Shown: positions 42,673 to 50,423, numbered from the stretch's first letter. The stretch: 63,487 bases of DNA from Lachnospiraceae bacterium (GCA_015057505.1 SVEG01000019.1:1-63487); one strand, 5' to 3'. Numbers and translations: made by a program. Notes: generated from the sequence alone by a model not told the origin.

Positions 42673-43951
42673 TATATCCGTTAAGTAATAAACCTGCGTA
42701 AATCGAAGTCTGATACGGTGTTGATGCGGGGCGCTGTGGGTTTGGATATGCAATCATCGTCTTATTAACATATTCAAACGGATTCGCTGAAATCAACTGT
42801 GTCTCATTAATTAGTGACTTCTGAAATCTGATTAATTCAGGATAACCGCGATCTAAGGAACCATCATCAAATGCACGCTGAACAGCTTCCTTATCAATCT
42901 TAAAATATCCGTTGTCATCACGATTAAGACCTACAGAGTCGAGCGTATTCTTATATACACCTACGATTCCGTTAAGCTTGGTCTTAAGCTTCTGGCCTGC
43001 AAGGTTGCCGCTTGCATCATTATCAGCCATCTTATAGACTTGATTATAGGAATCTGCAAAAATCTCAAGCTGTTCAAATGCCATCTCGGAAGACTTGTGG
43101 AAACCAATCTCAACAGACTCACCTTCTGCAGTTGTTCCCTTGAGGTTAATCTGGAACTTCTTCTCGATTGTAAAATTGTTGGAGGAAGATGTTGTACGTT
43201 GACCGTTAATCTCGACAATAGCATCAGAAGATGCCTGTCTCATCTTGTTGAGACCAAGAAATTCAACACTTCCGGTTTGTTCGGAAGAAGTATTCTCCGA
43301 GAAACTGAATACACGCTTTGTGAAAAGAGATCCTGTACGAACAGAGGTCAATTCCATGGCACTGCTTCCGTTAGCATCGCGTATAACCTGTGCGGAAATA
43401 CCTATGTTAGAGCGGTTGATAAGTCTCGACAGCTTCTCTTGTAGTGCAAGGTTGGTGGAATTCTCTGTAACCTTAAACTGGAACTCGTAAGCGTTATCGC
43501 CGATGTTTAGATCGAAAGAGTAGTTGCCGGGAGTAAGACCGGGCGTATCTGCCGCAATAAAATCACCAGTGTTAATCTGTGGAGAAGCAAGCTGTTCAAT
43601 CTTGAGAGAATAAACAGTATCCTCAGCAAGGTCTTCATCACCGATATATTCCACATCCAATAAGTCCGGGTTGGAAGCATATGTAGTCTTGCGTTGTAAG
43701 TCGCCTTCGCTATCCTTCGTTCCGAAAATCTCGTACAAGCGATTCTGGAAAACTCGGGAGTTCTCTTTCAAATCAATAAGTAAACGCTGGGTACTTTCGG
43801 ACAAATCTACCTTATACAGCGGTGTCTTCTTATTAAGACGCACGATATTATTGTAGGTGCCTTTAAGCTCGCTCTTCTTGTGAGTGTCATAACGACTAGA
43901 CTCTCTGTGACCGTATTCACTTAAATAATATTGATATGCACTGCTGATCAT
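42668..43951 (-). CDS. FliD-like (flagellar cap related) orphan protein
   Basis: 427 residues; excellent ribosome site AAGGAGGTGATTT. No signal peptide. After a hydrophilic N-terminal part (about 1-105) comes a region like the FliD D2/D3 fold: VYSLKIEQLASPQ (the typical start of flagellar hook-associated protein 2), YSFDLNIGDNAYEFQFKVTENSTN, LQEKLSRLINRSNIGISAQV, SAMELTSVRTG. The terminal coiled coils that let FliD pack on the filament are not evident; instead the tail is Pro/Tyr-rich, ending in TSIYAGLLLNGYI. It stands alone with its own promoter and terminator, away from other flagellar genes. It may be an alternative cap or a flagellar-exported protein; the canonical fliD should be elsewhere. 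Confidence 0.72.
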   Translation of the reverse strand: MISSAYQYYLSEYGHRESSRYDTHKKSELKGTYNNIVRLNKKTPLYKVDLSESTQRLLIDLKENSRVFQNRLYEIFGTKDSEGDLQRKTTYASNPDLLDVEYIGDEDLAEDTVYSLKIEQLASPQINTGDFIAADTPGLTPGNYSFDLNIGDNAYEFQFKVTENSTNLALQEKLSRLINRSNIGISAQVIRDANGSSAMELTSVRTGSLFTKRVFSFSENTSSEQTGSVEFLGLNKMRQASSDAIVEINGQRTTSSSNNFTIEKKFQINLKGTTAEGESVEIGFHKSSEMAFEQLEIFADSYNQVYKMADNDASGNLAGQKLKTKLNGIVGVYKNTLDSVGLNRDDNGYFKIDKEAVQRAFDDGSLDRGYPELIRFQKSLINETQLISANPFEYVNKTMIAYPNPQRPASTPYQTSIYAGLLLNGYI

Positions 43952-43984
43952 CCGAAATCACCTCCTTGTGATTGATAGCAATGG

Positions 43985-44005
43985 GTACAATCATCCTAAT
44001 TGTAC
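43985..44005. promoter_or_regulatory. Operator-like inverted repeat at the FliD-like gene start site
   Basis: GTACAAT and ATTGTAC, 7 bases apart, lie just downstream of the minus-strand -10 box, at the expected start of transcription. A regulator is not identifiable. Confidence 0.45.
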
Positions 44006-44011
44006 AATTAC

Positions 44012-44040
44012 ATTATATAACATCAATAGGACTTTGTCAC
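44012..44040 (-). promoter_or_regulatory. Promoter of the FliD-like gene
   Basis: Reading the minus strand: GTGACA (44040-44035), 17-base spacer, TATAAT (44017-44012). Vegetative type, not a sigma-28 flagellar promoter. Confidence 0.7.
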
Positions 44041-44089
44041 TAATTTTTTTGAAAAACTTTTTTATTCGACAAAATTTGACACTTAAATA

Positions 44090-44118
44090 TTAAAATATAG
44101 AAAGATATATGGTATAAT
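44090..44118 (+). promoter_or_regulatory. Promoter upstream of repeat copy A and the sigma-factor gene
   Basis: TTAAAA (44090-44095), 17-base spacer, TATAAT (44113-44118) preceded by TGG, an extended -10. A near copy of the -10 region recurs at 44238-44257 beyond the repeat. Confidence 0.6.
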
Positions 44119-44125
44119 GTGAACA

Positions 44126-44234
44126 GCGCAAAAGAAAAACAAGCGGCGCGAAGCGACATTTGTTTTTCTTGCGCGTTCAACGAGCAAACTGTCTGCGAAG
44201 CAGACGGGAGAGCGCGATGGCGCGAGTTTGCGAG
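44126..44234 (+). repeat. Structured intergenic repeat, copy A
   Basis: 109 bases nearly identical to copy B at 48268-48377. Stem I: GCGCAA(AA)GAAAAACAA (44126-44142) pairs with TTGTTTTTCTTGCGC (44160-44174). Stem II: GCAAACT (44184-44190) pairs with AGTTTGC (44225-44231) and encloses two hairpins, GTCTGC-GAA-GCAGAC and GCGC-GATG-GCGC, making a three-way junction. Copies differ by compensatory changes in both stems. It lies in the leader or promoter region of the sigma-factor gene; no open frame fits it. Confidence 0.85.
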
Positions 44235-44237
44235 TGT

Positions 44238-44257
44238 GGTATAATGGAACAGCGCAG
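44238..44257 (+). promoter_or_regulatory. Duplicated extended -10 promoter at the right edge of repeat copy A
   Basis: TGG-TATAAT (-10 at 44240-44245) sits in a 20-base stretch that nearly repeats 44111-44130 on the other side of the repeat. It is 48 bases before the sigma-factor start and may be its proximal promoter. Confidence 0.5.
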
Positions 44258-44292
44258 CTTTGCGAGTATGTTTGATATTTTGGGAGAGAGTT

Positions 44293-44841
44293 ATGTTTTT
44301 TATTTACTTGATGGCCATTGAAGATGAGGAAGAGCGTAAGAGTTTAGAGGCACTTTATTATAAATATAGGCATCAGTGTATGCATATGGTCAGACGTTAT
44401 ACAGATGATAAAGATGAAGCTGAAGATATGGTTCAAGAAGTTTTTGTAAGAATTATAAAACATAAGGATGAATATTTAAGGCTGAGTGAATCAAACTTTG
44501 AAGCATTACTGGTTACAATAGTAAAGAATCTGGGAATAGATGATTACAGAAGACGTAGTAGAATTGTACTTGCCTCAGATACATATGAGGAGCAGATAAT
44601 CAGTAAAACGTTACCTACAGATAGAAAAGCCATTCTGCAAGATCAGTTAAAGAGCGTTATGGATGAGATACATAAGTATGATGAGAAAACGCAATTGATA
44701 ATGTATTATAAGAGTTTGCTTATTCCTACAAAAGTTATTGCAGATATGATGGAAATGCCGTATAAGACAGTTGAAAATAAGATTTACAGAGTCAGAAAAG
44801 AACTTAAAGAAAAATTAAATGGGGATGATTTCTTTGATTAG
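44293..44841 (+). CDS. ECF-type RNA polymerase sigma factor
   Basis: 182 residues from ATG at 44293, with GGGAGAGA just upstream; the typical clostridial opening FFIYLMAIEDEEERKSLEALYYKY supports this start. Region 2 is seen in DKDEAEDMVQEVFVRIIKH and region 4 in STKVIADMMEMPYKTVENKIYRVRKELKEKL-like sequence at the C-terminus. It overlaps the next gene, a DUF4367 membrane protein, by 23 bases, a usual sigma/membrane-partner pairing. The target regulon is unknown. Confidence 0.92.
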   Translation: MFFIYLMAIEDEEERKSLEALYYKYRHQCMHMVRRYTDDKDEAEDMVQEVFVRIIKHKDEYLRLSESNFEALLVTIVKNLGIDDYRRRSRIVLASDTYEEQIISKTLPTDRKAILQDQLKSVMDEIHKYDEKTQLIMYYKSLLIPTKVIADMMEMPYKTVENKIYRVRKELKEKLNGDDFFD

Positions 44842-45511
44842 TGAAGCACTTAAACAGGAATTGCTTGCAGAGTTCAGGGCAATTCCGCCGATAGAAGAAC
44901 TTGAGAAAATGTATACTTTTTCGGAGCGGCATGAAAGACAGATGGCGTTACTTTTTGCTACGCTCAGAGAAAAAGAGCGTAAGGAAATGTTGTGGCAGAA
45001 AGTGCGAAAAGTTGCGATTATCGTGATTGCCATCCTGGCATTTGCATTTGCATCGGTGAAGTTTGTACCGGAGGTGTATGCATATGTAAAGGAATGGTTG
45101 ATGGAACTTGCTGATGATGAGAGTATAGAATTTAGAGGGAGCAGTAAAGAGATAAGTGATGAAGATTGCGAAAGGATGCGATTTGAATTAGGATATGTGC
45201 CGGAAGGGTATGAATTGGAGAGAGAAATACTAAGAAAAACAGGAGCCAATATATTATCTTATAAACATTATGATGGAGCATATTTCTATTTTGAGTATCG
45301 TGGTAAAGCAACGGATAATTTGGTGGCGGTGAATTCAGAGGAAATTTTGATAGAGAAGATAAATGATAATGGTATTGAATATTATATATTTGATAGTATG
45401 TCTGGTAAAGTAGTTGTAACATGGGAATATGGCGGATATTTGCTTAAGCTTAGTGGCATATTGGAAAAAGAGCAAATATTGTATATGGCTATATCTGTAA
45501 TGAACGAATAA
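44819..45511 (+). CDS. DUF4367 membrane protein, probable anti-sigma partner
   Basis: 230 residues. Cytoplasmic helical N-terminus (1-55), one membrane helix (about 62-80, VRKVAIIVIAILAFAFA), then an outside domain whose part from about 125 on (LGYVPEGYELEREILRKTG, then YIFDSMSGKVVVTWEYGGYLLKLSG) matches DUF4367. Start at 44819 overlaps the sigma gene in another frame; ATG at 44825 is equally possible since no clear ribosome site is seen and coupling is likely. The layout, N-terminal segment inside and sensor domain outside, fits a membrane anti-sigma factor. Confidence 0.88.
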   Translation: MGMISLISEALKQELLAEFRAIPPIEELEKMYTFSERHERQMALLFATLREKERKEMLWQKVRKVAIIVIAILAFAFASVKFVPEVYAYVKEWLMELADDESIEFRGSSKEISDEDCERMRFELGYVPEGYELEREILRKTGANILSYKHYDGAYFYFEYRGKATDNLVAVNSEEILIEKINDNGIEYYIFDSMSGKVVVTWEYGGYLLKLSGILEKEQILYMAISVMNE

Positions 45512-45567
45512 TAAAAAATATTAAAATAATAATGCCATATTTGTAGTGATTTGTTGTAATTGTACGT

Positions 45568-45595
45568 TTGTATAGTGTGGGGGCATACTATACAA
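45568..45595 (+). promoter_or_regulatory. Perfect inverted repeat ahead of a small secreted-protein gene
   Basis: TTGTATAGT and ACTATACAA, separated by 10 bases, lie immediately upstream of the AGGAGG ribosome site. It may be an operator or an mRNA hairpin near the ribosome site. Confidence 0.55.
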
Positions 45596-45608
45596 TTAGG
45601 AGGTTACA

Positions 45609-46043
45609 ATGAGAAAAGTAAAGAAGATTATGTTGGTAGTTTTATCAGCGACTATGTGGATGTTCAATGTTTTGAGTGTAGCGGCATCAGCAGATACAGA
45701 ACAAATGAGAGATGTGAATGATAATTCAAGAATGTATTCGGATGCTATTTCGCTGGGGTTGGGATTTTCGGATGGAAGTGTTGTAATGGATTGCGTTGTA
45801 GATGCACCTTATTCAACAAAATCAATAACACTTCTTTTCATTTTAAGAGAAGAAAATGCCTTGGGTAATCATATTATAGTGGATACATGGAGCGATAGTG
45901 GTACGGGATATTACTTTACCGAAGAATACTCATATTCTCCCGCTGTAGAAGGTAAAGAATATGAACTCAGTGTTCGTGTGGGAATCTATGATGCAAACGG
46001 ACTTGTTGGATATGACTATAAGACAATCAGAGCAGTAAATTAA
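45609..46043 (+). CDS. Small secreted protein of unknown function
   Basis: 144 residues; AGGAGG then ATG. Signal peptide: RKVKKIMLVVLSATMWMFNV with a likely cleavage after VAASA (near residue 29). The mature 115 residues look like one beta-sandwich: ISLGLGFSDGSVVMDCVVD, ITLLFILREEN, YYFTEEYSYSP, YELSVRVGIYDANGLVG. No cysteine pairs of note and no known family recognised. It follows the sigma/anti-sigma pair and could be one of its targets (inference from position only). Confidence 0.75.
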   Translation: MRKVKKIMLVVLSATMWMFNVLSVAASADTEQMRDVNDNSRMYSDAISLGLGFSDGSVVMDCVVDAPYSTKSITLLFILREENALGNHIIVDTWSDSGTGYYFTEEYSYSPAVEGKEYELSVRVGIYDANGLVGYDYKTIRAVN

Positions 46044-46096
46044 AGAACAATTAATAAAAATATAAAATAATGTATAGTAGCTACCATCAACAACAA

Positions 46097-46131
46097 AACG
46101 GCAGTTGAGTTTAATCTCAACTGCCGTTTAT
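46097..46131. terminator. Terminator at the end of the tRNA operon (bidirectional)
   Basis: AAACGGCAGTTGAG pairs with CTCAACTGCCGTTT around a 6-base loop. The minus strand continues in TTTTGTTGTTG, ending the tRNA transcript; the plus strand has a shorter T run for the secreted-protein gene. Confidence 0.8.
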
Positions 46132-46133
46132 AC

Positions 46134-46213
<80 letters not shown>

Positions 46214-46272
46214 GTGATAGCGGGAATCCGCTATAAATTAAATAGAAATCCTGCAAGCAAGATTTCTACAAA

Positions 46273-46345
46273 TGAGACATCGGGGATTCGAACCCCGGAC
46301 AACTTGATTAAAAGTCAAGTGCTCTACCGACTGAGCTAATATCCC
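46273..46345 (-). tRNA. tRNA-Lys (anticodon TTT)
   Basis: Minus-strand cloverleaf: acceptor GGGATAT, D arm AGCTCAGTCGGTAGAGC, anticodon stem CTTGA/TCAAG with CTTTTAA loop, GGTTCGAATCC T arm, discriminator A. Confidence 0.96.
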
Positions 46346-46350
46346 ATGAG

Positions 46351-46422
46351 CTGGGCTAGCTGGATTCGAACCAGCGAGTGCAGGAGTCAAAGTCCTGTGC
46401 CTTACCGCTTGGCGATAGCCCA
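46351..46422 (-). tRNA. tRNA-Gln (anticodon TTG)
   Basis: Minus-strand cloverleaf: acceptor TGGGCTA/TAGCCCA, anticodon stem CAGGA/TCCTG with CTTTGAC loop, GGTTCGAATCC T arm, discriminator G. Confidence 0.96.
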
Positions 46423-46432
46423 ATAGTGAAAG

Positions 46433-46465
46433 AATTTGCAAAGCAAATTTTCGAAAACGAAGTTT
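46433..46465 (+). repeat. Short hairpin repeat, copy C1
   Basis: AATTTGC-AAA-GCAAATT hairpin followed by TTTTCGAAAACGAAGTTT. Related copies at 50424-50456 and 51799-51832 share the hairpin theme and the (G/C)(G/A)AAACGAAGTTT tail. This one lies between the tRNA-Gln and tRNA-His genes, inside the minus-strand tRNA transcript. Confidence 0.65.
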
Positions 46466-46520
46466 CCCTCGTAATAAAAAACAAGCGTACCCAATAAAAC
46501 AAAAGGTACGTCATTAAAAA

Positions 46521-46595
46521 GGGTGGATACAGGGACTCGAACCCTGGGCCTCCAGAGCCACAATCTGGCGCGCTAACCAACTGCGCTATACCCAC
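46521..46595 (-). tRNA. tRNA-His (anticodon GTG)
   Basis: Minus-strand cloverleaf: acceptor GTGGGTA, anticodon stem CCAGA/TCTGG with TTGTGGC loop, GGTTCGAGTCC T arm, discriminator C and an encoded G just 5' at 46596, matching the G-1:C73 identity pair of tRNA-His. Confidence 0.96.
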
Positions 46596-46600
46596 CATAA

Positions 46601-46674
<74 letters not shown>

Positions 46675-46706
46675 ATAATTAAATTAATTGGTACATAAAT
46701 ACCAAA

Positions 46707-46777
46707 AGCGGGTGATGGGAATCGAACCCACGTATCTAGCTTGGAAGGCTAGTGTTCTACCATTGAACTACACCCGC
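46707..46777 (-). tRNA. tRNA-Gly (anticodon TCC)
   Basis: Minus-strand cloverleaf: acceptor GCGGGTG, D arm AGTTCAATGGTAGAAC, anticodon loop CTTCCAA, GGTTCGATTCC T arm, discriminator T. Confidence 0.96.
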
Positions 46778-46797
46778 ATATTATATTTCACGCTTAG

Positions 46798-46872
46798 TCG
46801 GGGTGACAGGACTCGAACCTGCGACCTCCTGATCCCAAATCAGGCACCCTAGCCAAACTGGGCCACACCCCG
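46798..46872 (-). tRNA. tRNA-Pro (anticodon TGG)
   Basis: Minus-strand cloverleaf: acceptor CGGGGTG/CACCCCG, anticodon stem CTGA/TCAG around TTTGGGA, GGTTCGAGTCC T arm, discriminator A. First tRNA of the operon, about 35 bases after the -10 box. Confidence 0.96.
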
Positions 46873-46908
46873 CGAGTTCAATCCACTGCTCTCAACAGCG
46901 CAGATGTT

Positions 46909-46937
46909 ATTATATCGTAAGGGGCAGAAATTGTCAA
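46909..46937 (-). promoter_or_regulatory. Consensus promoter of the seven-tRNA operon
   Basis: On the minus strand TTGACA (46937-46932), 17-base spacer, TATAAT (46914-46909): a perfect consensus match, expected for a stable-RNA operon (order Pro-Gly-Arg-His-Gln-Lys-Leu). Confidence 0.93.
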
Positions 46938-46968
46938 TACATTTTCTGAAAAATTTTTTAGTGTCTTG

Positions 46969-47000
46969 TTGCCAGCACTTTTTATGAACTCTTATATAAT
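46969..47000 (+). promoter_or_regulatory. Probable promoter of the aminotransferase gene
   Basis: TTGCCA (46969-46974) and TATATA/TATAAT (46993-47000) with an 18-20-base spacer, 84 bases before the start codon. Spacing is not ideal. Confidence 0.45.
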
Positions 47001-47083
47001 AAGTATTGCAGATTTGCGGCGAATTTGCTAATATTAGGGTTGATTGGTATTACATAGATATAAGAAGAAAGAAGGACTTTATT

Positions 47084-48277
47084 ATGATAGCAGAAAAAAT
47101 GGTTGGTTATGTAAAAAACAGTTCACTCATCAGAGCCATGTTTGAAGAAGGCAAGAGACTTGCTGATCTTTACGGAGCTGAGAATGTATATGATTTCAGT
47201 CTCGGTAATCCTAACGTACCTGCTCCGAAGGAGGTTGAGGATGCGGTAAGAGAGATTCTTGACGGTGAGGATTCTGTTTTTGTACACGGATATATGAATA
47301 ACTCAGGTTACGGTGATGTAAGACAGACAATTGCTGATTCCATTAATAAGAGATTTGGCACAGCATTTTCAGAGAACAACATTATCATGACAGTCGGTGC
47401 AGCAGGTGGCCTTAATGTTATTTTTAAGACACTCCTTAATCCGGGCGATGAAGTAATTGCATTTGCACCGTACTTCGGCGAGTACCGCTCATATACAACT
47501 AACTATGACGGTGTACTTGTTGAGATTTCTCCGAATACGGAGACTTTTCAGCCGAATCTCGTAGAGTTCGAGCAGAAGATTACGGCGAAGACTAAGGCTG
47601 TAATCGTTAATACACCGAACAACCCTACAGGTGTTATTTATTCAGAAGAGACTATTAAAGAGCTTGCGGCGATTATGGAGAAGAAGCAGAAGGAATTCGG
47701 TACGGACATTTATCTTATTTCTGATGAGCCTTACCGTGAGCTTGTATATACTGACGCAGAGGTGCCTTACCTTACCAAGTATTATGCCAATACAATCGTT
47801 GGATATTCCTTCAGTAAGACATTGTCAATTCCCGGCGAGCGTATCGGATACCTTGTAATCCCGAATGAGGTTGCAGACAGCGAGCTTGTTATCGGTGCAG
47901 CCAATGTTGCCAACAGAATCTTAGGCTACGTTAATGCCCCGTCACTTTTCCAGAGAGTTGTTGCAAAGTGCCTTGATGCCAAATGTGATGTTGAAGCTTA
48001 CAACCGTAACAGAGAACTTCTCTACGGAGAACTCAGCAAGATGGGTTATGAGTGTGTTCTTCCCGAAGGTGCATTTTACTTATTCGTAAAATCTCCGACA
48101 GAGGATGAGACGATTTTCTGTAATGAGTGTAAGAAGCACAATATCTTAATCGTTCCGGGACGTTCGTTTGCATGCCCCGGTTATGTAAGAATCGCTTACT
48201 GCGTGGCTTACAAGACGATTGAAGGGGCGTTGCCGGGCTTTAAGGCAGTTGCAGAAGCATTTGAACTGCGCAAATAA
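47084..48277 (+). CDS. Class I/II PLP-dependent aminotransferase (aspartate-type)
   Basis: 397 residues from ATG at 47084, with GAAGGA upstream; the in-frame extension 5' runs through the promoter. Fold type I: NNSGYGDVRQTIADSI, VNTPNNPTGVIYS, LISDEPYRELVY (PLP-pyridine Asp), YSFSKTLSIPGERIGYLVI (PLP-binding Lys near residue 244) and the carboxylate-binding Arg in CPGYVRIAYC. Exact amino acid substrate is not fixed; aspartate or branched-chain/aromatic transamination is usual. The stop codon lies inside stem I of repeat copy B, so the repeat has been accommodated at the very end of the gene. Confidence 0.93.
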   Translation: MIAEKMVGYVKNSSLIRAMFEEGKRLADLYGAENVYDFSLGNPNVPAPKEVEDAVREILDGEDSVFVHGYMNNSGYGDVRQTIADSINKRFGTAFSENNIIMTVGAAGGLNVIFKTLLNPGDEVIAFAPYFGEYRSYTTNYDGVLVEISPNTETFQPNLVEFEQKITAKTKAVIVNTPNNPTGVIYSEETIKELAAIMEKKQKEFGTDIYLISDEPYRELVYTDAEVPYLTKYYANTIVGYSFSKTLSIPGERIGYLVIPNEVADSELVIGAANVANRILGYVNAPSLFQRVVAKCLDAKCDVEAYNRNRELLYGELSKMGYECVLPEGAFYLFVKSPTEDETIFCNECKKHNILIVPGRSFACPGYVRIAYCVAYKTIEGALPGFKAVAEAFELRK

Positions 48278-48377
48278 AAAACAAGCGGCGCGAAGCGACA
48301 TTTGTTTTTTATGCGCGTTCAACGAGCAAACCGTCTGCGAAGCAGACAAAAGAGCGCGATAGCGCGAGGTTTGCGAG
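48268..48377 (+). repeat. Structured intergenic repeat, copy B
   Basis: 110 bases, same layout as copy A. Stem I: GCGCA(AA)TAAAAAACAA pairs with TTGTTTTTTATGCGC. Stem II: GCAAACC (48326-48332) pairs with GGTTTGC (48368-48374), enclosing GTCTGC-GAA-GCAGAC and GCGC-GATA-GCGC. Relative to copy A, one G-C pair has become A-T and one A-T pair T-A in stem I, and one T-A pair C-G in stem II. A TATAAT follows at 48380-48385, as also happens after copy A. Confidence 0.87.
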
Positions 48378-48405
48378 TATATAATAAATTAAAGAGGAAA
48401 AAAGA

Positions 48406-49476
48406 ATGAAGCCTTGGGAAGATAAAGTAAGAAGGGTTACCCCGTATACTCCGGGTGAGCAACCCAAGATTAAAAAAATAATTAAGTTAAATACTAACGA
48501 GAATCCTTATCCGCCGTCACCGACAGCCACGAAGAAGCTTAGAGAGCTAGATACGGATATGTTAAGAAGATATCCTGACCCGAACGTGAGTGACCTTGTG
48601 GGTGCGATTGCTGATTTTTATAAGCTTGACAAGTCACAGGTTTTTGTAGGTGTAGGTTCGGATGATGTGCTTGCGATGATATTCCTGACATTTTTCTCAG
48701 AGTCAGGTAAACCGGTATTTTTTCCGGATATTACTTATACATTCTATGATGTGTGGGCTAATTTGTTTAAGATACCGTTTGAGCGCAAAGTACTAAACGA
48801 TAATTTTGAAATATGTGCAGAGGATTATTATGAGACTAACGGTGGCGTTATTTTCCCGAATCCTAATGCTCCGACCGGAACGGCAGTGCCACTTTCATTT
48901 ATCGAGGATGTGCTTGAGCATAACAAGGATGTAATTGTTGTTATTGATGAGGCATATGTTGATTTCGGTGCGGAATCTGCGTTGTCGCTTATTGATAAAT
49001 ATGACAATCTTTTGGTGGTTCAGACATTTTCAAAGTCACGTTCGACAGCGGGCCTTCGAATCGGTTATGCGATGGGTAATCAGGAGCTTATTGCTGCACT
49101 TAACGCGGTTAAGCATTCATATAATTCATACACGATGAATTATCCGTCGATTGTTCTCGGTGTTGAGACGATTAATGACAGGGCATATTTTGAAGAAACT
49201 ACGGCGAAGGTTATTGCGACAAGAGAGAATACGAAGAAGGAGCTTGAGGCTCTGGGATATACCTTCGGGGATTCCAAGACCAACTTCATTTTTGCGGCTC
49301 ATGAGGAATTTGATGCAAAAGAGATATTTGCTTTCCTTAGAGAAAAGGCAATTATTGTAAGACATTTCAATGCTCCGCGAATCAGTAATTATTTGAGGAT
49401 TAGCATCGGTACGGATGAGGAGATGGCTGCACTTGTAGTAGCACTTAAAGAATTTGAGCAGCAGAAAAGGAGTTAG
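48406..49476 (+). CDS. hisC: Histidinol-phosphate aminotransferase (HisC type)
   Basis: 356 residues. Motifs: IKLNTNENPYPPSP near the N-terminus, RYPDPNVSDLVGAIA, IFPNPNAPTGTAV, VVIDEAYVDFGAES and QTFSKSRSTAGLRIGYAMG (PLP-binding Lys near residue 209), with FLREKAIIVRHF and YLRISIGTDEEM at the end, all HisC-like. It converts histidinol phosphate and 2-oxoglutarate to imidazole-acetol phosphate and glutamate (or the reverse). No other his genes are adjacent, so it could also serve in aromatic amino acid synthesis. AAAGAGG is the ribosome site. Confidence 0.88.
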   Translation: MKPWEDKVRRVTPYTPGEQPKIKKIIKLNTNENPYPPSPTATKKLRELDTDMLRRYPDPNVSDLVGAIADFYKLDKSQVFVGVGSDDVLAMIFLTFFSESGKPVFFPDITYTFYDVWANLFKIPFERKVLNDNFEICAEDYYETNGGVIFPNPNAPTGTAVPLSFIEDVLEHNKDVIVVIDEAYVDFGAESALSLIDKYDNLLVVQTFSKSRSTAGLRIGYAMGNQELIAALNAVKHSYNSYTMNYPSIVLGVETINDRAYFEETTAKVIATRENTKKELEALGYTFGDSKTNFIFAAHEEFDAKEIFAFLREKAIIVRHFNAPRISNYLRISIGTDEEMAALVVALKEFEQQKRS

Positions 49477-49478
49477 GG

Positions 49479-50387
49479 ATGCAGTTTATATTTAATATTA
49501 TTAAGGGTGCGATAATAGGAATTGCCAATGTAATTCCCGGCGTAAGCGGTGGAACGATGGCAGTATCGCTCGGTATTTATGAGAGACTAATACATGTACT
49601 TACGCATATACGCAAGGAATGGAAACGGAATATCGGTTTTCTTGTGGCAATAGTTATCGGTCTGGCTATAGGTATTATCGGATTTGCGCAGGCGGTTGAG
49701 TTTTTGCTTGTGAATCATGCACTTATTACGGCACTTGTGTTTGTGGGACTTGTACTCGGCGGTATTCCGCTTATTCTTAAGTCTCTTAAGGACAGTCTTA
49801 CGGCAGAGAGTAAGAAGCTTGGTGTTTCGCATATGCTTGTTTTTGTTGTGTTCTGTGCGTTGGTTGTTGTTATGGCGTTGTTAAACGGTAAAGAAGGCGC
49901 GGACGTTGCAGAACAAATCGGAATTTTTGATATGGTTATACTGTTTCTTGTGGGTGGAGTTGCGTCTGCGGCAATGGTAATTCCCGGCGTAAGCGGCTCA
50001 ATGTTGATGATGATTTTCGGGTACTATGATACAATTATTACCACGATAAACAGGTTCATAGAATCACTTTTGAGCTTTGATATTATGGCAATGCTTGACT
50101 GTTGTAAGGCGCTTGTTCCTTTTGGAATCGGCGTACTTGTGGGTATTGTTGCCATTGCCAAGCTTATTGACTTTTTGTTTAAGAAGTTTGCATCTCAGAC
50201 CTTTGCAGCGATACTCGGTCTGATTGTAGCCTCTCCGGGAGCGATTCTTTTGAAAACCAAGAACGAATATGGGTTTGAAGCAGAACTTTTACCGGTTATA
50301 ATAGGAGGTATTCTCCTTGTGGTTTGCTTTGTGGTAACCTGTTGGTTCGGAAGCAGGTCATCTGATGAAAAAAAGGTTGAAAAATAG
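49479..50387 (+). CDS. DUF368 integral membrane protein
   Basis: 302 residues, about eight membrane helices. Two inverted repeat halves each carry the family signature: ANVIPGVSGGTMAVSLGIYE near residue 13-32 and AAMVIPGVSGSMLMMIFGYYD near 166-186. DUF368 members are proposed lipid (undecaprenyl-phosphate) translocases, related to PopT; that would fit the wall-polymer context but is a family-level statement. ATG is 3 bases after hisC stop, so they are co-transcribed. Confidence 0.93.
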   Translation: MQFIFNIIKGAIIGIANVIPGVSGGTMAVSLGIYERLIHVLTHIRKEWKRNIGFLVAIVIGLAIGIIGFAQAVEFLLVNHALITALVFVGLVLGGIPLILKSLKDSLTAESKKLGVSHMLVFVVFCALVVVMALLNGKEGADVAEQIGIFDMVILFLVGGVASAAMVIPGVSGSMLMMIFGYYDTIITTINRFIESLLSFDIMAMLDCCKALVPFGIGVLVGIVAIAKLIDFLFKKFASQTFAAILGLIVASPGAILLKTKNEYGFEAELLPVIIGGILLVVCFVVTCWFGSRSSDEKKVEK

Positions 50388-50423
50388 AGAATCAATGCGT
50401 ATAATAGGCGTGATGTTAAAAGA

